64,000 nucleotides of DNA from assembly GCF_018863195.1 (NCBI RefSeq), contig NZ_JAHKRT010000002.1:1-64000 (forward strand), written 5' to 3'. Made by a program: the position numbers and the translations under genes. Shown in pieces: positions 18,910 through 27,607 of this stretch. Within the stretch, counting starts at the first letter, position 1. Each line of letters opens with the position of its first letter. Under the pieces are notes generated by a model, which ran no database searches, was not told the DNA's origin, and saw only the letters and a list, made by a program, of their open reading frames with translations. The stretch comes from Sphingomonas quercus (GTDB lineage: Bacteria; Pseudomonadota; Alphaproteobacteria; Sphingomonadales; Sphingomonadaceae).

Positions 18910-19233
18910 CTAGCGTCCGCGCGGTCCCCACAGGATGATCGCTGCGCCGATCAGGCAGACGAGCGCGCCGATCAAATCCCAGCGGTCCGGCCGCACGCCT
19001 TCCGCCAGCCACAGCCAGCCGATCGCGGTGACGATGTAGATGCCGCCATAGGCCGCATAGGTCCGCCCGGCCTGATCCACCGGCACCAGGGTCAGCAACC
19101 ATGCGAACAGGCAGAGCGAGGCGGCGCCGGGGGCGATCCACCAGATCGATTTGCCCAGCCTCAGCCACGCCCAGAAGGCGAAGCAGCCGGCGATCTCCGC
19201 CACCGCCGCGCCGACATAGGCGAGATAGGGCAT
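18910..19233 (-). CDS. YnfA family (UPF0060) membrane protein
   Basis: A 107-residue four-helix protein. The family hallmarks are '[18 protein letters not shown]' and '[20 protein letters not shown]'. YnfA proteins are distant relatives of small multidrug resistance exporters. The ATG at 19233 follows the ruvA stop by 4 nt, so it is probably the last gene of yebC-ruvC-ruvA-ynfA. The 78 nt on its other side, before the dehydrogenase stop, hold only a weak sequence resembling half of a REP-type palindrome ('CCGTCATCCCGAACCCG'). Confidence 0.88.
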   Translation of the reverse strand: MPYLAYVGAAVAEIAGCFAFWAWLRLGKSIWWIAPGAASLCLFAWLLTLVPVDQAGRTYAAYGGIYIVTAIGWLWLAEGVRPDRWDLIGALVCLIGAAIILWGPRGR

Positions 19234-19237
19234 CCTC

Positions 19238-19837
19238 CTATCGCGCCGCCTTGCGCAGCGCGAGGCGGACCAGCGCGTCGAGGCCGGCGCCCGGGCCCAG
19301 CTCCTCTTCGGCCGCCGCCACCGCCGCCGAGGCGTCACCCGGCTTGAAGCCGAGATTGGCGAGCGCCGAGAGCGCATCCGCCGCCGCGCCGGCGCGGGGC
19401 GCGGCTGCCCCGCCGCCGCCTGGCCCGAGCGCGACGCCGCCCGCCTTGTCCTTCAGCTCGGTGACGATGCGCAGGGCGAGCTTCGGGCCGACACCGTTGG
19501 CGCGTGCCACCATCGCCTTGTCGCCGCTCGCCACCGCGCGCACCAGCTCGCCGGGATCGAGCACGGACAGGATGGCCAGCGCCACGCGGCCGCCCACCCC
19601 CTGTACCGAGCCGAGCAGCCGGAACCAGTCCCGCTCCGCCGCCGAGCCGAAGGCGAAGAGGGTGATGGCGTCTTCGCGCACCTGCATTTCGGTAAGCAGG
19701 GTCACCTCTCCGCCGACCGCACCGATCGCGGCGAGCGTGCGTCCCGACGCCTGCGCCAGATAGCCGACGCCGTTCACGTCGATGACGAGATGGTCCGCGC
19801 CGACTTCGGCCAGCCTGCCGGAAAGCCGCGCGATCAT
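19238..19837 (-). CDS. ruvA: Holliday junction DNA helicase subunit RuvA
   Basis: A 199-residue protein that binds four-way junctions as a tetramer and loads RuvB. Domain I begins '[28 protein letters not shown]'. Domain II has two helix-hairpin-helix motifs ('[17 protein letters not shown]' and '[16 protein letters not shown]'). A Gly/Ala-rich linker leads to domain III, which contacts RuvB. The start overlaps the ruvC stop as ATGA. Confidence 0.95.
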   Translation of the reverse strand: MIARLSGRLAEVGADHLVIDVNGVGYLAQASGRTLAAIGAVGGEVTLLTEMQVREDAITLFAFGSAAERDWFRLLGSVQGVGGRVALAILSVLDPGELVRAVASGDKAMVARANGVGPKLALRIVTELKDKAGGVALGPGGGGAAAPRAGAAADALSALANLGFKPGDASAAVAAAEEELGPGAGLDALVRLALRKAAR

Positions 19838-20331
19838 GCCACGCTCCGCCGGATGGCGTGGGCCAGCCCGAGATGATGGGCATGGGTGATCGCGACGGCG
19901 AGGGCATCGGCGGCGTCGGCCCCGGCGATCGCCGCGCCCGGCAGCAAGCGGGCGACCATCGCCTCGACCTGCCCCTTCTCGGCGCTGCCGGTGCCGACCA
20001 GCGCCTTCTTGACCAGTCGGGGCGCATATTCGCCCACCGTCACGCCGCTGCGCGCCGCCGCGAGCAGCACCACGCCGCGCGCCTGGCCGAGCTTCAGCGT
20101 CGATTGGGGATTGGTGTTGGCGAACACCTCCTCCGCCGCCACCGCGTCGGGCTGGTGGCGGAGCATGATGTCGGTCAGCGCATCGAACAGGGTGACCAGA
20201 CGGTCGGACAGCGCCGCCTTCGCATCAGTGCGCACCTGCCCGTTGGCGATATGGGACAGCCGGTTGCCGGCCCGGGCGATCACCCCCCAGCCCGTGCAGG
20301 CGAGGCCAGGATCGAGGCCGAGGATAATCAG
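19834..20331 (-). CDS. ruvC: Crossover junction endodeoxyribonuclease RuvC (probable CTG start)
   Basis: About 165 residues; resolves Holliday junctions made and moved by RuvAB. Catalytic acidic residues are in '[13 protein letters not shown]', '[11 protein letters not shown]' and '[18 protein letters not shown]'. The conserved protein begins at the codon before 'IILGLDPG', which here is CTG (20331). It forms a CTGA overlap with the yebC stop and has GGAG 8 nt upstream inside yebC. The nearest conventional start is a GTG at 20376, which would add 15 basic residues absent from relatives. I prefer CTG, but the longer form cannot be excluded. Confidence 0.9.
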   Translation of the reverse strand: MIILGLDPGLACTGWGVIARAGNRLSHIANGQVRTDAKAALSDRLVTLFDALTDIMLRHQPDAVAAEEVFANTNPQSTLKLGQARGVVLLAAARSGVTVGEYAPRLVKKALVGTGSAEKGQVEAMVARLLPGAAIAGADAADALAVAITHAHHLGLAHAIRRSVA

Positions 20332-21074
20332 CCGAGCTTCTCCATCACCGCGTCCGGCACGTCGTAATTGCCCCACACCTGCTGGACGTCGTCATCATCG
20401 TCGAGGGCGTCGATCAGCTTCATCAGCGTGGCGGCGTCGCCCTCGCTGTCCACCGTCACCATCGTCTGCGGGCGCCAGGCGAGCTTCACGCCTTCCGGCT
20501 CCCCGAGTGCCTTTTCCAGCGCCTTGGCGACTTCGTGGAGCGAGTCTACCGCCGTCCAGATCTCATGGCCGTCCTCGGAAGAGGAGACGTCCTCGGCCCC
20601 CGCCTCCAGCGCCGCCTCGAACACCTTCTCCGCATCCCCCGCCGAGGCCGGATAATTGATCAGGCCCATGCGATCGAAGGCATGGCTGACCGAGCCGCCG
20701 GCGCCGAGATTGCCGCCATTCTTGGAAACGGCGGTGCGGACGTTGGTGGCGGTGCGGTTGCGATTGTCGGTGAGCGTCTCGATGATCAGCGACACGCCGC
20801 CCGGGCCGAAGCCCTCGTAGCGCACCTCCTCATAGGTCTCGCTGTCGCCGCCTTCGGCCTTCTTGATCGACCGCTCGATATTGTCCTTCGGCATGCCACC
20901 GGCGCGCGCCGCGATGATCGCCGCGCGCAGGCGGGCGTTCATCGCCGGATCGGGCAGGCCCATCTTGGCTGCGACCGTGATCTCTCGGGACAGCTTGGAG
21001 AAGAGCGCCGAGCGCTTTTTGTCCTGCGCGCCCTTGCGGTGCATGATGTTCTTGAATTTGCTATGGCCGGCCAT
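20328..21074 (-). CDS. YebC/PmpR family regulatory protein
   Basis: A 248-residue protein of the conserved YebC family, recognised by '[18 protein letters not shown]', '[23 protein letters not shown]' and '[23 protein letters not shown]'. Members have been described as transcriptional regulators and, more recently, as factors helping ribosomes through proline-rich stretches. It is the first gene of a coupled yebC-ruvC-ruvA run, the standard order in many bacteria. Confidence 0.94.
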   Translation of the reverse strand: MAGHSKFKNIMHRKGAQDKKRSALFSKLSREITVAAKMGLPDPAMNARLRAAIIAARAGGMPKDNIERSIKKAEGGDSETYEEVRYEGFGPGGVSLIIETLTDNRNRTATNVRTAVSKNGGNLGAGGSVSHAFDRMGLINYPASAGDAEKVFEAALEAGAEDVSSSEDGHEIWTAVDSLHEVAKALEKALGEPEGVKLAWRPQTMVTVDSEGDAATLMKLIDALDDDDDVQQVWGNYDVPDAVMEKLG

Positions 21075-21148
21075 GGCCCGGTCTCTTTCTTCAGGAAGAT
21101 CGTCGCAAAGCCTCTAGGCGAGGCGGCCCCGCCCAGTCCAGCGCGACG

Positions 21149-21268
21149 CTATTGCTGTTGTTGCTGTCGTTGCTGCCCCTCGGCCTTGCGCGGCGCGCCA
21201 TCGGGCAGCGGCATCGGCTGGTGGGCGAAGGGCGGGATCGCCCGGTCCTCCGCCCGCTTGACGCTCAC
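21149..21268 (-). CDS. 39-codon ORF coupled to DUF2312, Gln-rich tail
   Basis: A GTG at 21268 overlaps the stop of the DUF2312 gene as GTGA and opens 39 codons ending at TAG (21149). The peptide has a Pro-rich middle ('[17 protein letters not shown]') and ends in a glutamine run (QQRQQQQQ). No membrane segment or known motif is seen. The overlap is the same type used between real genes throughout the window, which argues for translation, but there is no other support. Confidence 0.45.
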   Translation of the reverse strand: MSVKRAEDRAIPPFAHQPMPLPDGAPRKAEGQQRQQQQQ

Positions 21269-21510
21269 ACCAGGCCCAGCGCGTTGCGATAGGTTTCGAG
21301 CAGCGCGTCCTCTTCGTCGCGGACATGCTTCTCCTTCTTTCGCAGCGACACGATCTTGCGCATCGTCTTCGCGTCGAAACCCTGGCTCTTCGCCTCGAGA
21401 TACACGTCCTTGATATCGTCGGACATGCCCTTCTTCTCTTCCTCGAGCCGCTCGATACGCTCGATGAAGAGGCGAAGCTGGTCCGCCGCGACGGTCTGGC
21501 CGTCACTCAT
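21265..21510 (-). CDS. DUF2312 family protein (small coiled-coil)
   Basis: An 81-residue, highly charged, helical protein: '[20 protein letters not shown]', '[21 protein letters not shown]'. This is the DUF2312 (GapR-like) family of alphaproteobacteria. In Caulobacter the related GapR binds overtwisted A/T-rich DNA and helps topoisomerases. I chose the ATG at 21510 (AGGAG 6 nt upstream) over the in-frame ATG at 21531, which lacks a site. It is divergent from pyk across 160 nt; a weak promoter for pyk (TTGAAC-16-TATCCC) lies at 21610-21637. Confidence 0.85.
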   Translation of the reverse strand: MSDGQTVAADQLRLFIERIERLEEEKKGMSDDIKDVYLEAKSQGFDAKTMRKIVSLRKKEKHVRDEEDALLETYRNALGLV

Positions 21511-21670
21511 GCCTGTCTCCTGATTCGTCATGGGTCGCCCGCGTCTAGCCTGTGGGCGCGCGGAATGGAAACGGGGGCGTTTTAACCAGGGCTCTTTGCC
21601 ATTCGGTGGTTGAACTGGAGCCATAGGAGTCTATCCCCCCTCACTCGCGTCGCAGAAGGAGCTCCCCCCG

Positions 21671-23128
21671 GTGGCCAATCCCATCGCCCCCCGCCGCCGC
21701 AAGGTCCGCGTCCTCGCTACCCTCGGGCCGGCCAGCGCCTCCCCCGAAATGATCCGCAAGCTCTATCTTGCCGGCGCGGACGCCTTCCGCGTCAACATGA
21801 GCCATGGCGATCATGACGGGCACCAGAAGGTGATCGCGGCGATCCGCGGGCTGGAGAAGGAGCTCGGCCGGCCGACCACCATCCTCGCCGACCTGCAGGG
21901 GCCGAAGCTGCGCGTCGGCACCTTCGCCGAGGGGGCCGTGATGCTGGAAACCGGCGCCACCTTCACCCTCGATCGCGATTCGACGCCCGGCGACACCAGC
22001 CGCGTGTTCCTGCCGCACCCCGAGATCATCCGCGCGCTGCGCCCCGACGCGCGGCTGCTGCTCGACGACGGCAAGCTGGTGCTGCGCGTTACCGAGGCGG
22101 GGCAGGATCATGTCGCCACCCGCGTCGAGGTCGGCGGGCGGCTGTCCAATCACAAGGGCGTCAACGTGCCGGACGTGGTGGTGCCGATGGCGGCGCTCAC
22201 CGACAAGGATCGCCGCGACCTCGCCTTCGCGCTCGAGCAGGGCTGCGACTGGGTGGCGCTGAGCTTCGTGCAGCGGCCGGACGATGTCGCCGAGGCGCGA
22301 CGGCTGATCGGCGGCAAGGCGTCCTTGCTCGCCAAGATCGAGAAACCGGCCGCGCTCGACCGGCTGGACGAGATCGTCGAGCTGTCCGACGCGGTGATGG
22401 TGGCGCGCGGCGATCTCGGCGTCGAGCTGCCGCCGGAGACGGTGCCGCCGATGCAGAAGCGGATCGTCGAATCGGCGCGCCGGCAGGGCCGGCCGGTGGT
22501 GGTCGCGACGCAGATGCTCGAATCGATGATCGTCGCGCCGACGCCGACCCGCGCCGAAGTCTCCGACGTCGCCACCGCCATCTATGATGGCGCGGATGCG
22601 ATCATGCTGTCGGCGGAAAGCGCCGCCGGCGCCTGGCCGGAGGAATCGGTGGCGATGATGGACCGCATCGCCGTCGCCGTCGAATCGGACCCCGGCCATC
22701 TTGCCCGCGTCCATTTCACCGAGACCCGCCCCGATCCGACCACCGCCGACGCGCTCGCCGAGGCCGCCAACGGTATCGCCGGCACGGTCTCCGCGGCTGC
22801 CATCGTCTGCTTCACCACCTCCGGCTCGACGGCGCGGCGCATCGCCCGCGAGCGCACCTCGGTGCCGTCGCTGGTGCTGACGCCCAAGCTGGAGACGGCG
22901 CGGCGGCTGGGCCTGCTATGGGGCGTCCATGCCGTCCACACCCGCGATGTCGGCAATTTCGAAGAGATGGTCGCCAAGGCGCGGCGCATGGCGCTGCGGA
23001 CCGGCATCGCCAAGGGCGGCGATCCGATCATCATCACCGCGGGCGTGCCCTTCGGCACCCCGGGTGCGACCAACGTCCTTCACGTCGTCCGCCTCACCGG
23101 CAACGAGCTGAAGAACTATCAGGGCTGA
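21671..23128 (+). CDS. pyk: Pyruvate kinase
   Basis: A 485-residue glycolytic enzyme converting PEP and ADP to pyruvate and ATP. The barrel begins 'RKVRVLATLGPASASPEMIRKLY', and the catalytic region contains 'LAKIEKPAALDRLDEIVELSDAVMVARGDLGVELP' split over residues about 218-255, with the catalytic Lys in 'AKIEKP'. The B domain and C-terminal allosteric domain are present. The start is GTG at 21671 with AAGGAG about 9 nt upstream. It stands alone and ends at a strong hairpin. Confidence 0.95.
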   Translation: MANPIAPRRRKVRVLATLGPASASPEMIRKLYLAGADAFRVNMSHGDHDGHQKVIAAIRGLEKELGRPTTILADLQGPKLRVGTFAEGAVMLETGATFTLDRDSTPGDTSRVFLPHPEIIRALRPDARLLLDDGKLVLRVTEAGQDHVATRVEVGGRLSNHKGVNVPDVVVPMAALTDKDRRDLAFALEQGCDWVALSFVQRPDDVAEARRLIGGKASLLAKIEKPAALDRLDEIVELSDAVMVARGDLGVELPPETVPPMQKRIVESARRQGRPVVVATQMLESMIVAPTPTRAEVSDVATAIYDGADAIMLSAESAAGAWPEESVAMMDRIAVAVESDPGHLARVHFTETRPDPTTADALAEAANGIAGTVSAAAIVCFTTSGSTARRIARERTSVPSLVLTPKLETARRLGLLWGVHAVHTRDVGNFEEMVAKARRMALRTGIAKGGDPIIITAGVPFGTPGATNVLHVVRLTGNELKNYQG

Positions 23129-23147
23129 GCGGGCCGGGCCACGCGAA

Positions 23148-23178
23148 AGGGGGCGGCGCCAACCGGGCGCCGCCCCCT
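23148..23178. terminator. Hairpin terminator between pyk and rpmJ
   Basis: A perfect 13-bp GC-rich inverted repeat (arms 23148-23160 and 23166-23178, AGGGGGCGGCGCC pairing with GGCGCCGCCCCCT) with a 5-nt loop lies between two convergent genes. It has only a short T-run on the minus side (TTT) and none on the plus side, so it probably serves both genes as a strong but not classical terminator. Confidence 0.7.
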
Positions 23179-23218
23179 ATTCGTGTTCGGACGCCGGACC
23201 CGCGGGCCCGGGCCGGCT

Positions 23219-23344
23219 TCAGCCCTGGCGGGCCTTGAAGCGGCGGTTGGTCTTGTTGATGACGTAGGTGCGGCCGCGACGACGGATCACGCGGTTGTCG
23301 CGGTGACGGCCCTTGAGGGACTTGAGCGAATTGCGAATCTTCAT
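23219..23344 (-). CDS. rpmJ: 50S ribosomal protein L36
   Basis: A 41-residue, strongly basic protein: '[20 protein letters not shown]', then '[20 protein letters not shown]'. This is the longer, zinc-free form of L36 (lacking the CxxC-C-H ligands) typical of alphaproteobacteria. It is a component of the large ribosomal subunit. It is monocistronic, convergent with pyk, with a promoter about 55-80 nt upstream. Confidence 0.95.
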   Translation of the reverse strand: MKIRNSLKSLKGRHRDNRVIRRRGRTYVINKTNRRFKARQG

Positions 23345-23397
23345 GGGCCTGGGCCGCCTCGTGCCTTGTTCTAGGTCTTCGGAAAATCGGAGCGCCG

Positions 23398-23426
23398 CGC
23401 TTATGCGGGCAGGCCGACAGAGTCAA
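23398..23426 (-). promoter_or_regulatory. Putative promoter of rpmJ
   Basis: On the minus strand TTGACT (23421-23426), a 17-nt spacer and TAAGCG (23398-23403). Transcription would start near 23391, giving an untranslated leader of about 45 nt before the rpmJ ATG at 23344. The -35 is near consensus; the -10 is loose. Confidence 0.45.
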
Positions 23427-23518
23427 GTTTCCCGCGCCCTTGCAGCAAAATCCTCCTACACAGCGTTTCGCCCCTGAATCGATCGACTCGATTCATGTTT
23501 GCCGGGAGCCATGTAGCG

Positions 23519-24154
23519 ATGACCGCGTCCGTCTTTCGTCCCAAGCCTGCCATCCTCCTCGCCGCCCTGGCGCTTTCCGCCTGCGCCACCACCGGCGGCG
23601 GGGGCGGCAGCCTCGGCCCCACCCAGGTCACCCGTTTCCATCTCGGTCAGCCGATCGCGCCGGGCGACATCTCGATCGAGACCCGCCCCGGCGGGCTGCA
23701 GGCAGGGCCGGAGTTCAACGTCTATGCGTCGATCGTCGCCGGTGAGCTGACCCGCCTCGGCTTCCGCCAGAGCGAGGATCTCACCAAGGCCGAGCAGGTC
23801 GCCGTGCTCGACGTGGCGCGCGGCACCCGCGAGAGCGCCTTGCCGCGCCAGCGCAGCGGCGTGTCGCTGGGGCTGGGCGGCGGTACGGGCGGCTATCGTG
23901 GTGGCGGCGTCGGCCTTGGCGGCAGCGTCAGCTTCCCGGTCGGCAAGGCCCGATCCAACGACGTCACGCTGACCATGCTGTCGGTGCAGATCAAGCGACG
24001 CTCGGACGGCACCGTCATCTGGGAAGGCCGCGCACAGGGCGAGGCGCGGGCCGGCACGCCGGCGGCCGATCCCGATGCCGCCGTGCGCCATCTCGCCGCA
24101 GTGCTCTTCCAGGGGTTCCCCGGGGAATCAGGGCGCACTATCACCGTCAAATGA
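23519..24154 (+). CDS. DUF4136 domain lipoprotein
   Basis: A 211-residue lipoprotein. The signal peptide ends '[10 protein letters not shown]', giving a lipidated Cys near residue 22. A DUF4136-like domain follows (about 40-205). It is interrupted by a glycine-rich segment ('[20 protein letters not shown]', about residues 118-137). DUF4136 proteins are envelope lipoproteins of unknown function. I chose the ATG at 23519 because the signal peptide fits; an ATG at 23495 is also in frame. Its stop overlaps the carboxypeptidase start as ATGA. Confidence 0.8.
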   Translation: MTASVFRPKPAILLAALALSACATTGGGGGSLGPTQVTRFHLGQPIAPGDISIETRPGGLQAGPEFNVYASIVAGELTRLGFRQSEDLTKAEQVAVLDVARGTRESALPRQRSGVSLGLGGGTGGYRGGGVGLGGSVSFPVGKARSNDVTLTMLSVQIKRRSDGTVIWEGRAQGEARAGTPAADPDAAVRHLAAVLFQGFPGESGRTITVK

Positions 24155-25287
24155 CCGACATGATCCGCATCTCCACCGCCTTCGACAGCGGCAATATCCG
24201 CGTCCTCGACATTTCCGGCGACGATGTGTCGCTCGAAATCGTCCGCGACAATGACTCGGACTTCTATCAGTGGTTCCACTTCCGTGTGATCGGGGGACGG
24301 GGACGGGCGATCCGCTACACCATCCGCAACGCCGCCGGGTCGGCCTATCCGGATGGCTGGCCGGGCTATCGCGTCTGCTGGTCTGAGGATCGCGAGCAAT
24401 GGGGCCGGGTCGCCGATACCAGCTATGCCGACGGCGCGCTGAGCTGGCGCCATGCCGCCGAGGGCGACAGCGTGTGGTTCGCCTATTTCGCGCCCTATTC
24501 GATGGAGCGGCATCACGATCTCGTCGCCGCCACCGCCGCCATGCCCGGGGTGACGCTCGCTTCGCTTGGCCAGACGCTGGACGGCCAGGAGATGGATTAT
24601 CTGCGCATGGGCGAGGGGCCGGTGCAGGTCTGGCTCTATGCCCGCCAGCATCCCGGCGAGAGCATGGCCGAATGGTGGATGGAAGGCGCGCTCGAGACGC
24701 TCACCGATCCGCACGACCCGGTGGCGCGGCTGCTGCGCAGGCAAGCGACCTTCCACATCGTGCCGAACATGAACCCCGACGGCTCGCGCCGCGGCCACCT
24801 GCGCACCAACGCCGCCGGCGTCAATCTCAACCGCGAGTGGAACGGCCCATCGGCGGAGAAGAGCCCCGAGGTGCTGTGCGTGCGCAACCGCATGGACGAG
24901 ACCGGGGTCCATTTCGCGATGGACGTCCATGGCGACGAGGCCATCCCGCATGTCTTCCTCGCCGGCTTCGAGGGCGTGCCCTCCCTGACCGAGAAACAGG
25001 GCGGGCTGTTCACCGCCTTCGAAACGGCGCTCGCCCGACGCTCGCCGGATTTCCAGACCCGCGCCGGCTATGCCAAGGCCAGGCCCGGCACCGCCAACCT
25101 CGCCATGTCGACCAACCAGCTCGCCGAGCGATTCGGCGCGGTGTCGATGACGCTGGAAATGCCGTTCAAGGACAATGACGACCTCCCCGACCCCGTGCAT
25201 GGCTGGTCGCCGGAGCGCTCGATGCTGCTCGCGCGAGATTGCCTGGCGGCGCTGGCGGAGATCATCGGCGAGCTGCCGGCGCGGTAG
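24151..25287 (+). CDS. M14 family carboxypeptidase, cytosolic (CCP/Nna1-like) type
   Basis: A 378-residue metallopeptidase without signal peptide. The N-terminal beta domain (about 1-125) is typical of cytosolic carboxypeptidases. Zinc ligands are in '[15 protein letters not shown]' (HxxE) and '[13 protein letters not shown]' (His). Substrate binding uses '[23 protein letters not shown]', and the catalytic Glu is in '[13 protein letters not shown]'. Eukaryotic relatives remove glutamates from tubulin; bacterial substrates are unknown. It is coupled by ATGA to a lipoprotein gene, although the two products should sit in different compartments. Confidence 0.9.
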   Translation: MTDMIRISTAFDSGNIRVLDISGDDVSLEIVRDNDSDFYQWFHFRVIGGRGRAIRYTIRNAAGSAYPDGWPGYRVCWSEDREQWGRVADTSYADGALSWRHAAEGDSVWFAYFAPYSMERHHDLVAATAAMPGVTLASLGQTLDGQEMDYLRMGEGPVQVWLYARQHPGESMAEWWMEGALETLTDPHDPVARLLRRQATFHIVPNMNPDGSRRGHLRTNAAGVNLNREWNGPSAEKSPEVLCVRNRMDETGVHFAMDVHGDEAIPHVFLAGFEGVPSLTEKQGGLFTAFETALARRSPDFQTRAGYAKARPGTANLAMSTNQLAERFGAVSMTLEMPFKDNDDLPDPVHGWSPERSMLLARDCLAALAEIIGELPAR

Positions 25288-25428
25288 AAGCGCGCCTTTC
25301 CATGACACCGCGTCCCTTGATGGTCGCGGTCGTCGGCCTGCTGGCGCGCCACGCGGGCCGAGCGCGGCGTCGCGGCGTTACAGCGCCGGGACGCCGCCTG
25401 CATGTGCACGTGCCGAGCCTGTCAGGCC

Positions 25429-27438
25429 CTACCCCCGCAGATCCGGCGCCTTCGCCTCCTGCGCCAGCCGGGCGATGAGGTCGTCGAGCGGCATCACCTG
25501 CTGCGCCTGTTCGCCCAAGCGGCGGACGGCGACGGTGCCTTCCTCCGCCTCGCGCTTGCCGAGCACCAGGATGTAGGGAACCTTGGCAAGGCTGTGCTCG
25601 CGTACCTTGTAGTTGATCTTCTCGTTGCGCAGGTCCGCCTCGACGCGCAGGCCCGCCGCCTCCAGCTTCGCCACCGCCGCCCTGGCCGCTTCGTCGGCGT
25701 CCGACACGATTGTCGCCACCACCGCCTGCACCGGTGCGAGCCATAGCGGGAAGCGGCCGGCATGATGCTCGATCAGGATACCGATGAAGCGCTCGAACGT
25801 GCCGAGAATGGCGCGGTGGAGCATGATCGGCCGGTGGCGCGCGCCGTCCTCGCCGACATAGGAGGCATCGAGCCGCTCGGGCAGCACGCGATCCGACTGG
25901 ATGGTGCCGACCTGCCAGGTGCGGCCGATCGCGTCGGTCAGGTGGAATTCGAGCTTCGGCGCATAGAAGGCGCCCTCGCCCGGCAATTCCTCGAACTGGT
26001 CCTTGATCGACTGGGCGAGGCCGGACTGGAGCACGGCCTGGCGCAGTTCCTCTTCGGCCTTGTCCCACATCTCATCAGAGCCGAAGCGATTGTCGGGGCG
26101 AAGCGCCAGCTTCACCGCGTAATCGGCAAAGCCGAGATCGCGATAGACGCTGTCGAGCAGCTCGCAGAACGCCGTCACCTCGCCGACGAGCTGGTCCTCG
26201 CGGACGAAGATATGGGCGTCGTCCTGGGTGAACTGGCGGACGCGCATGATGCCGTGCAGCGCGCCGTGCGGCTCGTTGCGGTGGCAGCAGCCGAACTCGG
26301 CGAGCTTCATGGGCAGGTCGCGGTAGCTCTTGATGCCCTGACGGAAGATGAGGACGTGCGCCGGGCAGTTCATCGGCTTGAGCGCCATCAGGTCGGCCGC
26401 GGCGGAGACGATCGGCCCGTCATCCTCGGTAGACGGAATCTCGTCCGGCACGACGAACATGTTCTCGCGATATTTGCCCCAGTGGCCGGACTGCTCCCAT
26501 TGGCGCGCGTCCATCAGCTGCGGCGTCCTGACCTCCTGATAGCCGGCGGCGTCCAGCCGGCGGCGCATATAGGCCTCCAGCTGGCGCCACAGCACGAAGC
26601 CCTTGGGGTGCCAAAAGACGCTGCCCTGCGCCTCGGACTGGAGGTGGAACAGGTCCATCTCCTGGCCGATCTTGCGGTGATCGCGCTTTGCCGCCTCCTC
26701 CAGTCGCACGAGGTGGGCGTCGAGCTGCTTCTTGTTGAGCCAGCCGGTGCCGTAGATGCGGCTCAGCATCGCGTTCTTCTGGTCGCCGCGCCAATAGGCG
26801 CCGGACACGCGGGTGAGCTTGAACGCCTGCGGATCGAGCTTGCCGGTCGAGGCGAGATGAGGCCCGCGGCACATGTCGAGCCATGCGCCCTCGCCGTTGC
26901 CGGCGCGATAGACGGTCAGCGTCTCGCCCTCGGGCAGCTCGGCGGCCCATTCCGCCTTGAAGGTCTCGCCCTGCGCCTGCCAGCGCGCGATGAGGTCGGC
27001 GCGGCTCCACACTTCGCGGATCAATGGCTCGTCGCGGGCGATGATGCGGCGCATCTCCTCCTCGATTGCCGGCAGGTCCTCGTCGGTGAAGGGCCGGTCC
27101 CTGGCCGCGAAATCATAATAGAAGCCATCCTCGGTGGCCGGACCGAAGGTGATCTGGGTACCGGGAAAGAGGTTCTGCACCGCCTCGGCCAGCACGTGCG
27201 CGAAGTCGTGGCGCGCCAGCTCCAGGGCGTCGGCCTCGTCCCTGGCGGTGACGAGCGCCAGCGTCGCATCGCCTTCGAACGGGCGGTTGATATCGCGCAG
27301 CTCGCCGTCGACGCGCGCCGCCAGCGCCGCCTTGGCGAGGCCCGGGCCGATTGCGGCGGCGACGTCCGCCGGCGTCGTGCCCGGCGCCACCTCGCGCACG
27401 GAACCATCGGGAAGGCTGATCTTGAACATCTGGGTCAT
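25429..27438 (-). CDS. thrS: Threonyl-tRNA synthetase
   Basis: A 669-residue class II synthetase with, in order, an N-terminal TGS domain, the editing domain with its SAD segment ('[12 protein letters not shown]'), the catalytic core and the anticodon-binding domain. Zinc ligands are in '[13 protein letters not shown]', motif 2 in 'ECCHRNE'-like '[15 protein letters not shown]', and motif 3 in '[18 protein letters not shown]'. I chose the ATG at 27438 ([13 protein letters not shown]); a second at 27429 is possible. It is divergent from the symporter gene across 169 nt, and the 141 nt beyond its stop hold no gene. Confidence 0.95.
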   Translation of the reverse strand: MTQMFKISLPDGSVREVAPGTTPADVAAAIGPGLAKAALAARVDGELRDINRPFEGDATLALVTARDEADALELARHDFAHVLAEAVQNLFPGTQITFGPATEDGFYYDFAARDRPFTDEDLPAIEEEMRRIIARDEPLIREVWSRADLIARWQAQGETFKAEWAAELPEGETLTVYRAGNGEGAWLDMCRGPHLASTGKLDPQAFKLTRVSGAYWRGDQKNAMLSRIYGTGWLNKKQLDAHLVRLEEAAKRDHRKIGQEMDLFHLQSEAQGSVFWHPKGFVLWRQLEAYMRRRLDAAGYQEVRTPQLMDARQWEQSGHWGKYRENMFVVPDEIPSTEDDGPIVSAAADLMALKPMNCPAHVLIFRQGIKSYRDLPMKLAEFGCCHRNEPHGALHGIMRVRQFTQDDAHIFVREDQLVGEVTAFCELLDSVYRDLGFADYAVKLALRPDNRFGSDEMWDKAEEELRQAVLQSGLAQSIKDQFEELPGEGAFYAPKLEFHLTDAIGRTWQVGTIQSDRVLPERLDASYVGEDGARHRPIMLHRAILGTFERFIGILIEHHAGRFPLWLAPVQAVVATIVSDADEAARAAVAKLEAAGLRVEADLRNEKINYKVREHSLAKVPYILVLGKREAEEGTVAVRRLGEQAQQVMPLDDLIARLAQEAKAPDLRG

Positions 27439-27607
27439 GACGTGCGCGGATTTATGCGGGGCCACGCCCCACGGCAAGCGCGCCCATGCGATTCACTGCC
27501 GATGCGGTAAACGGCACGGATCGCGTCTATGCTCATGGACGCCTCGCGCCTTGACCCGGCGCCGCTAATCCCGTCCACATCCGACGACCTTTTCCCGGAG
27601 CACGCAC

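Noticed and set aside
25302-25478. 58-codon plus-strand ORF after the carboxypeptidase gene
   Set aside because: No ribosome site, Arg/Pro-rich without motif, and it runs into the end of thrS.
25762-27510. 582-codon open frame opposite thrS
   Set aside because: High-GC antisense frame; the opposite strand carries every thrS signature.
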